The notes: generated by a model not told the origin, from the letters alone. A DNA stretch of 12,244 nucleotides from Baffinella frigidus (GCA_026770585.1 MU646312.1:1604554-1616797); one strand, 5' to 3'. Numbered from the stretch's first letter, positions 1 through 6,241 are shown. A program made the numbers and translations.

Positions 1-50
1 CCCCCCCTCCCCACGTCCCTCTCCCTCTCCTTCACTCTGTCTCTCGTTCC
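1..50. repeat. Pyrimidine-rich low-complexity tract
   Basis: The first 50 bases are almost entirely C and T and open with a C7 run. No gene or site can be recognised. It mirrors the poly-C at the other end of the window and may be a contig-edge feature. Confidence 0.7.
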
Positions 51-71
51 CTAATTGAGTAGGGCTCAGGG

Positions 72-567
72 GGTAGGAGCTGGAGCTAGAATCCATCCGG
101 AAAATGCTCGTATGAGCGGCCGACACGGGGTACAGTAGTGGCACAATGCGTCGAGCATGTGCGGCGCTGAAGCTGGTTGTTTGGCAAAAAAATATCAATC
201 TCTCTGAGGTTCAGGGGTTCGGGAGCTGGGGTGTATGTGCCTGGGTGTGTCGAGTTGCCGTTCAATCTCTCAAAGGTTCAGGGGTTCGGGAGCTGGGGTG
301 TGTGTGCCTGGGTGTGGAGGGTAGCTGATTAGCTCAGCGTCGATGAATCCGAAGAGACAAAGAACCTGGGAGAGATTGATCATTTAAAAATCCCTTCGTA
401 CGTAGCCCGTTGTGTGGCTTGACGCAGCGGATGCCTGAGATTGATAACTTATAGCCAAACAACCAGCGTCAGCGCCGCACATGCTCGAAGCAGTGTGCCG
501 CTACTGTACCCCGTGTCGGCCGCTCATACGAGCATTTTCCGGATGGGTTCTAACTCCACCTCCTACC
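72..567. mobile_element. 496-bp non-autonomous element with 114-bp terminal inverted repeats
   Basis: Positions 72-185 and 454-567 are inverted repeats of 114 bp, with 7 mismatches by my alignment (about 94% identity). The outer ends read GGTAGGAG on the left and CTCCTACC (as CCTCCTACC) on the right; the inner ends read TTTGGC and GCCAAA. The 268-bp interior has no coding frame of note, only a 67-bp-period direct duplication. This is the architecture of a MITE or a foldback element with long inverted ends. I see no convincing target-site duplication, so the exact ends and superfamily are unresolved. The frames of 60 and 87 codons that start in the two arms are simply translations of the inverted repeats. 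Confidence 0.8.
196..318. repeat. Two-copy direct repeat, 67-bp period
   Basis: A unit opening CAATCTCTC starts at 196 and again at 263. Both contain GGTTCAGGGGTTCGGGAGCT followed by GGGGTGTRTGTGCCTGGGTG. The second copy diverges after about 56 bases. It lies in the interior of the 72-567 element. Confidence 0.8.
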
Positions 568-588
568 GTTACTAGAGAACGGTGGTGC

Positions 589-601
589 GGGGGGGGGGGG
601 G
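589..601. repeat. G13 homopolymer
   Basis: Thirteen consecutive G residues. The length of such a run is unreliable in most sequencing chemistries, so frames crossing it should not be trusted. Confidence 0.85.
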
Positions 602-610
602 TCCGTGTCA

Positions 611-670
611 GTTATGGTTTATGGTTCATGGTTCATGGTTTATGGTTTATGGCTTATGGCTTATGGTTTA
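611..670 (+). repeat. TTTATGG heptamer array
   Basis: About eight to nine heptamers of the form TTTATGG, with TTCATGG and CTTATGG variants. The unit differs from the TTTAGGG telomere-type repeat by one base. It lies about 60 bp before a true TTTAGGG array, in the same orientation. Confidence 0.85.
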
Positions 671-731
671 CCACCTCCTACACAGAACCTGAAATACCCA
701 AGGCCAAGGGGTTAGGGTTCAGAGTGTGGGG

Positions 732-957
732 CTTTAGGGTTTAGGGTTTAGGGTTTAGGGTTTAGGGTTTAGGGTTTAGGGTTTAGGGTTTAGGGTTTAG
801 GGTTCAGGGTTTAGGGTTTAGGGTTTGGGGTTTAGCGTTTAGCGTTGAGCGTTTAGCGTTTAGCGTTTAGGGTTTAGGGTTTAGCGTTTAGCGTTTAGGG
901 TTTAGGGTTAAGGGTTTAGGGTTTAGGGTTTAGGGTTTAGGGTTGAGGGTTTAGGGG
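732..957 (+). repeat. Interstitial TTTAGGG telomere-type array with TTTAGCG block
   Basis: Roughly 30 heptamers, mostly perfect TTTAGGG, with the G-rich strand on +. Between 831 and 897 most units are TTTAGCG, with single TTGAGCG and TTTAGGG units mixed in, after which TTTAGGG resumes. TTTAGGG is the telomere repeat of land plants, many green algae and several alveolates. The array is interstitial here because other sequence follows on both sides. Confidence 0.9.
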
Positions 958-989
958 CCTCTCGAGTATCATCGAGGTCTTTTCTGAGG

Positions 990-1031
990 GTAATAAAGAA
1001 GAAGAAAAAGAAGAAGAAGAAGAAGAAGAAG
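990..1031. repeat. GAA microsatellite
   Basis: GAA repeats with one AAA interruption. The array follows TATCATCGAGG and GTAATAAAGAAGAAG. The same lead-in, TATCGAGAGTA, precedes GAA-like tails at 8580 and 10538, so the microsatellite seems to be part of a dispersed repeat rather than independent. Confidence 0.85.
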
Positions 1032-1086
1032 TGTGAAGTGTACCTACCAATGCAATCTCCGCAAAAGTATTAATCAATTGCTTGCG

Positions 1087-1140
1087 GGTAACGAAATTTA
1101 CTACACGATTGGTGTTTACTAGTAATACGAGGCGTGTAAG
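1087..1140. repeat. Degraded relative of foldback family A
   Basis: AACGAAATTTACTACAC, then GTAATA, then a decayed GTGTAA arm, resembles the centre of the foldback at 1650-1789 (AACGAAAATTACTACAC, GTAATA, GTGTAGTAA). The outer arms are not recognisable. I infer an old copy; the match is short and imperfect. Confidence 0.4.
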
Positions 1141-1160
1141 CAAATTATGATCCTTTTGAA

Positions 1161-1384
1161 AATTCTGACCCTTTTTTACCACACAAACGATCTGACTTGT
1201 ACCACAGGATTTCCCCTATAATGCCGTTTAAAACTCAAAAGCTTGCTGGAAACAAGGTTTTTCACCTTGATCGATTTCCTTCTTTACCACACGATTTCGC
1301 GGCTGAATTTCTTTTTTTCAAATCAGTTGACTAATTCGAGATCAAATTGTACGGGGAACTGTGTGGTAAGAAAGGGTCAGAATT
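1161..1384. repeat. 224-bp segment bounded by 24-bp inverted repeats
   Basis: The arms at 1161-1184 and 1361-1384 pair with one mismatch (AATTCTGACCCTTT and TTACCACAC on the left). The interior is AT-rich, repeats TTACCACACGATT at about 1285, and holds no gene. It may be a small non-autonomous element. Frames on both strands (937-1182 and 1243-1437) cross its arms and have no recognisable domain. Confidence 0.6.
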
Positions 1385-1645
1385 CTCGAGAGAATGACTC
1401 AGCCGCCAGAAAAAGGCCGGTTTTCAACTGGCCTTAGTTCAAATACTGGTTGATTATTTTCGGAGATTTTTAGATCAGAGTGCTCAGCGTGAGCTCGCCT
1501 TCAAAACGACCTCAAGGACTTGGGGTAAATTTTTCCGCCTTCCAAATCCTAATCACGTCCAAAAAAAGGGTCATATTTAGCTTACATACCTCGTAGTAGA
1601 GCATTTGTGTAGAAGATTTCGTTGCGCCACAAGCACTTAATTAAT
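1385..1645. other. AT-rich intergenic stretch, no gene seen
   Basis: No gene or RNA is recognised. At 1600-1632 the sequence AGCATTTGTGTAGAAGATTT followed by CGTTGCG resembles the right half of the foldback at 1650-1789 (AGCATTTGTGTAGTAATTTT, GGTTGCC). This suggests a decayed partial copy directly beside the intact one. Confidence 0.5.
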
Positions 1646-1649
1646 ACTT

Positions 1650-1789
1650 TTATCCGGGGAAACCTATTTTTCTTTCATTTGATGGCAACGAAAATTACTA
1701 CACAATTCGTTTTTATTGGTAATATTAAAGCATTTGTGTAGTAATTTTGGTTGCCATCAAATGAAAGAAAAATAGGTTTCCCCGGATAA
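1650..1789. mobile_element. Foldback MITE, family A copy 1 (140 bp)
   Basis: The arms 1650-1705 and 1734-1789 are inverted copies of each other with one mismatch, leaving a 28-base loop. The ends read TTATCCGGGGAAACC and GGTTTCCCCGGATAA. ACTT sits on both sides (1646-1649 and 1790-1793), compatible with a 4-bp target duplication, although such a short match could be chance. It has no coding capacity. Transcribed, it would form a nearly perfect 56-bp hairpin. A second, diverged copy lies at 8764-8897. Confidence 0.85.
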
Positions 1790-2112
1790 ACTTGTGCGGA
1801 GATGAAATTAATTTCGGAACAAGCCAGATTCTGCCCCGCTATCTTAGGCTTCACACGCCGAAGATAAGGGTGTAAATGATATTTTGGGCATACAATGATG
1901 CTATCTTAGTCCGTTTTACGTGGACAGATTCTGGTATGTTCCGAGATGAGATTGGTCGAAGTTCGGGTTCCGTGGACCACCCACACGGTGGACTACGGAC
2001 CTTTCATCAAAAGTTAACTTGCCCTGACCGAATTAACTTAAGGCTTTTATCTGGTGCAAATTCATAAAATGGGATGCGCGGCTGACGTTGGCTGTCTGGC
2101 GATACCATTAAA
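1790..2112. other. Intergenic stretch, no gene seen
   Basis: The 63-codon frame at 1876-2067 has no recognisable domain. The string GATGCTATCTTAG at about 1898 recurs in similar form at 1840 and 9483, hinting at another weak dispersed repeat. Nothing else is recognised. Confidence 0.5.
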
Positions 2113-2276
2113 GTCATGAGAAAACAACATCACAAATACCAATTCAGTCATGAGAAAACAACATCACAAGTCAAAAAAGCAACCGCTGTAATCTCCCGCC
2201 TGTCAATAAGGCTCCTTTAGTCCCCCCTCTCATCTCCCGTTCGTTGCCTAGATTTGTGATGTTGTTTACGACTCGT
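2113..2276. repeat. 23-bp direct repeat pair with an inverted third copy
   Basis: GTCATGAGAAAACAACATCA continues identically for three more bases at 2113-2135 and 2147-2169 (34-bp period). A diverged inverted copy, TTGTGATGTTGTTT, is at 2254-2267 and continues as ACGACTCG where the exact complement would read TCTCATGAC. This may be the bounded end of a small element whose left terminus was duplicated. Confidence 0.7.
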
Positions 2277-2660
2277 TCGACGAGGGCCGCCGGCCCCGGG
2301 CTGGTGGTAGGGTTCAGGACTTGGGGTTTCTAGTTTCCAGTTTAGGGGGAACAGCACCCAGAGGGTCAATGCCAGCTCCCCCACGCCCCGCAACCCCCCC
2401 CACTTGAACTTGTTGGCTGAGCACCCACCCCACCAATCCTTCACCCCCCCCCACCACCCTCCTTGCTTTCGTGGCGGTGGGTAGCACTCCTCTTGGGGGG
2501 AGGGCGTTCCCCCCCCCAAGGGCGGGGGGTTCCTCCTCCCTGTCCCGTTCTCCACATCTTGCATGCTGGAGAGATGGTGGCGCTTCAAGCGTCGCCTCTG
2601 CTACCGTTGCTGTCTGCGCCTTTTGGCTTCTGCCAAAACGACGCCAAACATGAGCGGGAT
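2277..2660. other. C/G-rich region with homopolymer runs, no gene supported
   Basis: Frames of about 60 to 123 codons overlap here on both strands because stop codons are rare in C/G-rich DNA. None has a recognisable domain, and they contradict each other. There are C8-C9 and G6 runs, and a hairpin of CTTGGGGGG (2492-2500) with CCCCCCAAG (2512-2520). A smaller hairpin of TTTTGGC with GCCAAAA lies near 2621-2638. Confidence 0.6.
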
Positions 2661-2844
2661 GCCACCAACCCTCACGCCTCACGGGAAGACCAAATCGTCG
2701 ATTTTCAGACCTGGGATTTACCTTGCCAGCCAGGCGAATTCGCCTGGCTGTGTTAACGTATGTCCCAATTTTGGTACAAAATCAACTTTTGGGAAAGGGT
2801 CGAAATTATTCGATTTGGTCCTTCCGTGAGGGTTGGTGGTGGGC
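2661..2844. repeat. Foldback with arms at 2661-2701 and 2810-2844
   Basis: The left arm reads GCCACCAACCCTCACG, then GGAAGACCAAATCG. The right arm is its complement (CGATTTGGTCCTTCCGTGAG, then GGTTGGTGG). The left arm carries an extra CCTCACG duplication that breaks the pairing. A separate perfect palindrome lies in the loop. Confidence 0.7.
2727..2750. repeat. Perfect 24-bp palindrome
   Basis: CAGCCAGGCGAA is followed at once by its exact reverse complement TTCGCCTGGCTG, with no spacer and an EcoRI-type GAATTC at the centre. The bases on either side do not extend the symmetry. Confidence 0.95.
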
Positions 2845-2889
2845 GAGCACTGCTCGGCGGACTCTTTCGGGGATCAAAGGCTTGTTGTT

Positions 2890-3011
2890 CGCCACCCTGG
2901 AGGCAACCCAGGGGCAAATCCTCCCACAGATGCCACCCAATTCTGGTGGCTTTGTATGGGAGTTGACTTGAGAAACGGTCGATTTGCCCATCAGTTGCCT
3001 CCAGGGTGGGA
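2890..3011. repeat. Foldback with nested hairpin
   Basis: The outer arms 2890-2920 (CCACCCTGGAGGCAAC, GGGCAAATC) and 2981-3011 are inverted copies with a few mismatches. Inside, CTCCCACAGATGCCACC (2921-2937) pairs with GGTGGCTTTGTATGGGAG (2945-2962). Almost the whole 122 bp can fold. No coding capacity. Confidence 0.75.
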
Positions 3012-3053
3012 CCGTCTCGCGGCCGTGCATGCACTGAGACAGTCTGCGGTCAG

Positions 3054-3195
3054 CCACCAGCCATCCCAAGTGGCTCGAATAGTGCCCTGGAAGGTCTTCG
3101 AATTTACCTTGCATCGGGGTCGGATCCGACTTCGATGTCAACGTAAATTGAAAATGTTCCAGGGCACTATTTGAGCCACTTGGGAGGGCTGGTGG
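3054..3195. mobile_element. Foldback element, family C copy 1 (142 bp)
   Basis: The arms 3054-3107 and 3143-3195 pair over about 53 bp (CCACCAGCC, CCCAAGTGGCTC, AATAGTGCCCTGGAA, AATTTAC). The loop itself folds around the 12-bp palindrome GTCGGATCCGAC, flanked by CATCG and CGATG. A related copy at 4411-4568 shares both the arm core and the loop string GCATCGGGGTC. It contains no protein gene. Confidence 0.85.
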
Positions 3196-3528
3196 TCAGC
3201 GTGCAGCGCGTACGGGAAACCTGCACTGACATCCTGTAGGGAGAGTCTCGGAGAGCGCACCGTGAGAACAGGGTGTCAGAGGGCGGTCAAGGAGAACCAC
3301 GTGTTCTTGTCAGGGGTGGATTCTTCGGGACACTCCGGCCGGAATCGCGCTTTCCAATGCTGCTAGGCGAGAAGTTCACGGTCCAGGGGTCCGGGATGGA
3401 AACAGAAGGGGGGGGGGCTCACTCCGGTCGCGAGCCACGGTCGATCTCCGCGGAGCCGGCCTCCTCTGGGGTCCACGCCAGCAGCCAGATCGCCAGCCAC
3501 CAGCCCTCCGAGAAGGGATGGGGGTAAC
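3196..3528. other. Intergenic, no gene recognised
   Basis: The 84-codon frame at 3273-3527 has no recognisable domain and runs through a G9 tract near 3409. A fragment, CCAGCCACCAGCCCTCCGAG (near 3493), resembles the terminal part of family C foldbacks. Nothing else is identified. Confidence 0.5.
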
Positions 3529-3610
3529 TCAGTAACTGAGCGAGGTCCGGTTACCGTTGCCGGGTTTCGGCCGATTCACGGTTACCGGCGGTAACCAGGT
3601 TACCGATTCG
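3529..3610. repeat. Cluster of GGTTACC / GGTAACC motifs
   Basis: GGTAACTC, GGTTACCGTTG, CGGTTACCGG, CGGTAACC and GGTTACCG occur within about 80 bp, in both orientations and able to pair. A second, similar cluster lies at 4331-4402 (CGGTAACTCG, CGGTTACCG, CGGTTACAGTTACC, GTTACC). The two clusters bracket the family M-rich segment. This could be a protein-binding array or just a degenerate repeat; the sequence does not say. Confidence 0.65.
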
Positions 3611-3788
3611 GGGTCACAGCCGGGAACAGTGGGTCTCCTTGAGGCTTGCGCGGAGTTTGACACTCCTAAAAAAACTTGGAGCCATTTTAACCTAAAGGAG
3701 CCCGATCGGTACCAAGCTTTCTCTTGGGACTCCTCAAACACCCCAACAGAACCACCCTGTATCCCCTCCTCACGAGCCTCTGCACTGG

Positions 3789-4033
3789 AGAGCGAAACGC
3801 GATCCGGCAAACATGCTTTCTCTGCAGTCCTTTTTACGGAAGGGCGTGTCGTTGGCATATGTTGGGAGCATTTAAAACCTAAAGGACCTAAAGGACGACC
3901 AGAACCAGTTCCGGTGTCTAGAGCGAAACGCGATCCGAAAGCAAACATGCTTTCTTTGCAGTCCTTTCTACGGAAGGGCGTGTCGTTGGGCTATGTTGGG
4001 AGAAATTAAAACCTAAAGGACCTAAAAAGGACC
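3789..4033 (+). repeat. Tandem duplication, 131-bp period (diverged family M subfamily)
   Basis: The unit at 3789-3900 recurs at 3920-4033: AGAGCGAAACGCGATCCG, AAACATGCTTTCT, TGCAGTCCTTT, ACGGAAGGGCGTGTCGTTGG, ATGTTGGGAG, AAAACCTAAAGGACCTAAA. The order of landmarks (GATCCG, CATG, TGCAG, ATGTTGGGAG, CCTAAAGGACCTAAA) is that of family M, so I read it as a diverged subfamily. The 139- and 150-codon frames on opposite strands here are translations of this duplication. Confidence 0.85.
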
Positions 4034-4069
4034 GCCTATGTTGGGAGCTCGAAGAACCTAACGGACCTA
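3898..4069 (+). mobile_element. Family M module interrupted by the subfamily unit
   Basis: Family M sequence ends at GAACCAGTTCCGGTGTC (3902-3918) and resumes at CGCCTATGTTGGGAGCTCG (from 4033). In uninterrupted copies these pieces are contiguous (CCGGTGTCCGCCTATG). The second subfamily unit lies precisely in the gap, implying an insertion or template switch into a pre-existing module. Confidence 0.7.
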
Positions 4070-4140
4070 CCAAGGCTTACAGCCAATAAAAAAAGGGCCT
4101 TGACGCCTACTTGGTAGGCCCCTTGACCCTGGGTCACCGC
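4066..4140. other. Short imperfect hairpin segment
   Basis: CCTACCAAGGC can pair with GCCTACTTGGTAGG (about 4104-4118) around a spacer containing A7 and GGGCCTTG. It is followed by GGCCCCTTGACC, a partial repeat of GGGCCTTGACG. No function can be assigned. Confidence 0.4.
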
Positions 4141-4174
4141 GCTAGGGGGGGACCGACTCGCGAGGAGTCTTTCC

Positions 4175-4315
4175 GATACCCTTTAGCCGGTTTCTGCCGC
4201 GATCCTCTGCACCGGGGGGCCTGAATGTGATCCAAAAGGAATCATGGCTTTTCTGCAGAACCAGTTCCGGTGTCCGCCTATGTTGGGAGCTCGAAGAACC
4301 TTAAGGACCTAAAGG
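4175..4315 (+). mobile_element. Family M module, long copy
   Basis: The order is ATACCCTTTAGCCGG, TTTCTGCCGCGATCC, CTGCACCGGG, ATGGCTTTTCTGCAG, CCAGTTCCGGTGTC, GCCTATGTTGGGAGCTCGAA, GGACCTAAAGG. It aligns over its length with 5504-5647. The frame beginning near 4270 reads SAYVGSSKNLKDLK but continues into unrelated downstream sequence, and another copy (4642-4734) has a length change in this stretch, so I do not call a gene. No inverted termini are obvious. The 3' end carries a doubled ACCTAAAGG. Confidence 0.75.
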
Positions 4316-4330
4316 AGTATAATTGTGTCG

Positions 4331-4402
4331 TCGGTAACTCGCGAAGCCGGTTACCGATACTGGATTTGAGCCCCGGTTACAGTTACCAAAAAAAAGTTAC
4401 CA
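4331..4402. repeat. Second GGTTACC-type motif cluster
   Basis: CGGTAACTCG, CGGTTACCG, CCCGGTTAC, AGTTACC and AAGTTACC within about 70 bp, like the cluster at 3529-3610. An A8 run lies inside. Confidence 0.6.
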
Positions 4403-4410
4403 CCTTCGCT

Positions 4411-4625
4411 GCCTCCGAGGTGGCCCAAATAGTGCTTTGGAACAGAATCACAAAAATTGATTTTCACCTGAAATTATGTCAACTTTTGACCTATCGAAGT
4501 CAAAAGTGACCCCGATGCAAAACAAACCTCAAAGCTTCCAGGGCACTATTTGAGCCGCCTCAGAGGGCTGGTGGCTGGCCGGTGGCTGGCCCTTGGAGGC
4601 GGCCCAAACAGTGCCCTGGAAGCTT
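4411..4625. mobile_element. Foldback, family C copy 2, with an extra inverted arm
   Basis: The arm 4411-4447 (GCCTCCGAGGTGGCCCAAAT, AGTGCTTTGGAA) pairs with 4531-4568. The loop has CTTTTGAC and GTCAAAAG as an inner stem and CCCCGATGC, which matches the complement of the family C copy 1 loop. A third arm at 4595-4625 (GGCGGCCCAAACAGTGCCCT, GGAAGCTT) pairs with 4533-4566 with about three mismatches, so the middle arm can fold either way. Confidence 0.75.
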
Positions 4626-4641
4626 TTAGGCAGTAGAGGGG

Positions 4642-4734
4642 TCCTTTAGGTCTTTCAGGTTCTTCGAGCTCCCAACAAAAGGCGGACACTGAAACTGGTT
4701 TTGCAAAAAAGCCATGCTTCCTTTCGGGGGTGCG
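4642..4734 (-). mobile_element. Family M module, reverse orientation
   Basis: Reads CCTTTAGG, GGTTCTTCGAGCTCCCAACA, AAAGGCGGACACTGAAACTG, GCCATGC on the + strand, the complement of the 4175-4315 module. AACATAGG of other copies is AACAAAAGG here, a length change that breaks the frame. Together with the forward copy ending at 4315 it brackets 4316-4641 in inverted orientation. Confidence 0.7.
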
Positions 4735-4898
4735 GCCTTATGTATCTCCTTATAGTGGACGTGACCTGTGTAAAGTCACTCCGGTCATCCTACATGGGGT
4801 AGTATCCCCAGAGGGTGCATGGGTTAACGCGCGAGGTACCCCTGGAAAGTGCGCGTCTCCTTGCGAGAAAGAGGCGATTTCCCGTACCGAGGCGGGCC
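4735..4898. other. No gene recognised
   Basis: The 66-codon frame at 4730-4930 runs from a family M copy into a MITE arm and has no recognisable domain. Confidence 0.45.
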
Positions 4899-5003
4899 TA
4901 TCCCTTAAGTGCCCAGGTAGTCAAATTTGACGGCCAAGAGGTCCTAGGCAGGTCCTAGGGCCCTACCGTAGGGCGTATGAGCCTACTGGTCACTTAAGGG
5001 ATA
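4899..5003. mobile_element. MITE family B copy 1 (105 bp)
   Basis: Termini TATCCCTTAAGTG (left) and CACTTAAGGGATA (right) are perfect inverted repeats, continuing imperfectly into CCAG and CTGG. If the outer TA is the target duplication, the element proper is TCCCTTAAG to CTTAAGGGA, as in TA-targeting DNA transposons; this is inference. The interior holds two GGTCCTAGG-type motifs and CCCTACCGTAGGGC. Same length as copy 2. Confidence 0.85.
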
Positions 5004-5077
5004 TCACGTCGGGACGTTCTCTGTCCCGACGCGGGCCTTATCTCACGTTGAACGTTCTCTCACCCGATGTGGGCCTA
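5002..5077. repeat. Diverged tandem pair with a 9-bp hairpin
   Basis: TATCACGTCGGGACGTTCTC, then TGTCCCGACGCGGGCCT, is followed by a diverged copy: TCTCACGTTGAACGTTCTCT, then CACCCGATGTGGGCCT. In the first copy CGTCGGGAC (5007-5015) pairs perfectly with GTCCCGACG (5023-5031) over a 7-base loop; the second copy has lost most of that pairing. Confidence 0.65.
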
Positions 5078-5136
5078 TCGTTTTCAGCGTGGCCTTTTTC
5101 TACACTTTCATTAAAAGGATACAAGAGTGCCTCGCA

Positions 5137-5241
5137 TATCCCTTAAGTGGCCAGGCAGTCAAATCTGTCTTCCAAGAGGTCCTAGACAGGTCCTAAGGCC
5201 CTACGGTAGGGCGTATGAGCCTACTGGCCACTCAAGGGATA
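5137..5241. mobile_element. MITE family B copy 2 (105 bp)
   Basis: Same architecture and length as copy 1, with termini TATCCCTTAAGTGGCCAG and CTGGCCACTCAAGGGATA. The interior has GGTCCTAGACAGGTCCTAAG, then GCCCTACGGTAGGGCGTATG. The flanks of the two copies differ, which supports independent insertion rather than tandem duplication. A C12 run begins five bases after the right end. Confidence 0.85.
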
Positions 5242-5245
5242 GGCA

Positions 5246-5257
5246 CCCCCCCCCCCC
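5246..5257. repeat. C12 homopolymer
   Basis: Twelve C residues; a similar C12 lies at 5758-5769. The true lengths are uncertain. Confidence 0.8.
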
Positions 5258-5265
5258 TCCTACGG

Positions 5266-5366
5266 CGTACAGAGTACGCATGCCCTCTCTCGTTGTCCCC
5301 GCTCAACCATCGCCTCCGTGGGGGGCGGATTACATGGCAGCCGTGTTGGTATCAATCAAGGTCTCT
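5266..5366 (+). repeat. Family R repeat, copy 1
   Basis: About 100 bp with landmarks GTACGCATG, CCTCTCT, CGCCTCCGTGGGGG, TACATGGC, GCCGTGTTGGTA, GGTCTCTC. It is the most diverged of three copies (others 5491-5735 and 5788-5885). No coding frame is shared among them. Confidence 0.7.
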
Positions 5367-5418
5367 CTCTCCCTCCCTCCCCCCCTCTCTGTTTCTCTCT
5401 CTCTCTCGCTCGCTCGCA
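5359..5418. repeat. CT-rich microsatellite
   Basis: CTCTCTCTCCCTCCCTCC, a C7 run, and (CT)n ending in CGCTCGCTCGC. It makes long but meaningless frames on both strands (5127-5504, 5215-5499 and 5330-5560). Confidence 0.85.
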
Positions 5419-5490
5419 GTTGCACCCCCAGAGCGGGCCAGTCTCCTAAAAAGCAAATCGCCCGAGATAGTGGTAGGGAGTCAACAGTTG

Positions 5491-5735
5491 CACGTGTAGA
5501 GTGATGAGGATACCCTTTAGCCGGTTTCTGCCGCGATCCTTCTGCACCGGGTGGCCTCATATGATCCGAAAGGAGGCATGGCCTTTTTGCAGGATAAGTT
5601 CCGGTGTCCGCCTATGTTGGGAGCTCCAATAATCTAAAGGACCTAAAGGTGCGCATGACCTCTCGCTAGGTCCTACTCAGACACGGCCTCGGTGGGGGTG
5701 CATACATGGCGGCCGTGTCGGTAATAAAGGCCTCT
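5491..5735 (+). repeat. Family R repeat, copy 2, split by a family M insertion
   Basis: The left part CACGTGTAGAGTG (5491-5503) and the right part GTGCGCATGACCTCTCGCTA (from 5648) are contiguous in copy 3 (CACGTGTAGAGTGCGCATGA at 5785). The intervening 144 bp is a family M module. ACACGGCC (5681-5688) and GGCCGTGT (5711-5718) form a hairpin in the right part. Confidence 0.8.
5504..5647 (+). mobile_element. Family M module inserted in family R
   Basis: Runs from ATGAGGATACCCTTTAGCCG to GGACCTAAAG, paralogous to 4175-4315. Comparison with the uninterrupted family R copy at 5785 gives its ends and a candidate 3-bp duplication, GTG, on each side. The peptide stretch here reads SAYVGSSNNLKDLK. 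No open frame spans the module, and no inverted termini are visible. Confidence 0.75.
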
Positions 5736-5757
5736 TTGGGACCTCACGCATAAGGAA

Positions 5758-5769
5758 CCCCCCCCCCCC
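5758..5769. repeat. C12 homopolymer
   Basis: Twelve C residues between family R copies 2 and 3. Confidence 0.8.
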
Positions 5770-5787
5770 ATGTCTCCGTTTTTACAC

Positions 5788-5885
5788 GTGTAGAGTGCGC
5801 ATGACCTCTCTCTAGGTCCTACTCAGACACAGCCTCGGTGGGGGTGCATACACGGCGCCCGTGTTGGTAGCAAAAACGGTCTCGG
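5788..5885 (+). repeat. Family R repeat, copy 3 (uninterrupted)
   Basis: GTGTAGAGTGCGCATGACCT, CTCTCTAGGTCCTACTCAGA, CACAGCCTCGGTGGGGGTGC, GTGTTGGTA. It is the reference copy for the insertion in copy 2. It contains one AGGTCCTA, resembling the core motif of the nearby MITEs. Confidence 0.8.
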
Positions 5886-5935
5886 TTTGCACATTTATGC
5901 ATCCTTGCATTACCAGCTTCTTACTAGGCAGCAGA

Positions 5936-6000
5936 AGCTACCTCGCTCATCAGAAACCACCTACCCGTACGACCCTACAGTAGGCCTATGCCTAGGGCCC
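5936..6000. mobile_element. MITE family G, truncated copy
   Basis: Left arm CTACCTCGCTCATCAGAAAC followed by the family core GACCCTACAGTAGGCCTATG, then CCTAGG. The right inverted arm found in the other three copies is missing, and the left end has decayed. Confidence 0.7.
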
Positions 6001-6119
6001 CCTTTCGGATCACATCTGCCCCCCGTAGAACTCCGCTCACACCGTGGCCAGAGATTATTTCCGCCGACATCATTTTCCGCGGGCTCGTCCTAGACCAGGT
6101 CCTCACAATATGTACAGGA

Positions 6120-6241
6120 TACAGGGGTACCTCGCTCATAAGAAACTGCCCCCCCCCTCGGACGCCCACAGGCCCCTAGGCATGGTCGTACTGTAGGGTC
6201 CTAAGTGGGGATCGGTTTCTTATGAGCGAGGTACCCTTGTA
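6120..6241. mobile_element. MITE family G copy 2 (about 122 bp)
   Basis: The left arm TACAGGGGTACCTCGCTCAT, then AAGAAAC, is mirrored on the right by GTTTCTTATGAGCGAGGTAC, then CCTTGTA. The core is CCTAGGCATGGTCGTACTGT, then AGGGTCC. A C9 run follows the left arm. The left arm read as protein gives RGTSLIRN. GTCCTCACAATATGTAC before it and GTCCTCACAATGTGTAC after it suggest a segmental duplication with copy 3. Confidence 0.85.

Noticed and set aside
732-957. A true chromosome end
   Set aside because: Unrelated sequence continues on both sides and the array contains many variant units, so it is interstitial.
1425-1445. tRNA-like TTCAAATA string
   Set aside because: No acceptor, D or anticodon stem can be built around it.
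2217-3174. Set of overlapping frames of about 60-123 codons on both strands
   Set aside because: Stop-poor C/G-rich DNA and foldback arms explain them; none shows a domain, and they contradict each other.
3557-4009. 150-codon plus-strand frame and the 139-codon minus-strand frame that overlaps it
   Set aside because: Both lie across a tandem duplication of a non-coding module, conflict with each other, and have no recognisable domain.
4270-4509. Conserved peptide SAYVGSSKNLKDLK as a possible small protein gene
   Set aside because: The string recurs because the DNA module is repeated. Downstream sequence differs in each copy, one copy (4642-4734) has a length change in the motif, and copies occur on both strands inside other repeats.
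5975-6179. RGTSLIRN-containing frames on both strands
   Set aside because: They are translations of the inverted arms of MITE family G; the same arms produce frames on either strand.
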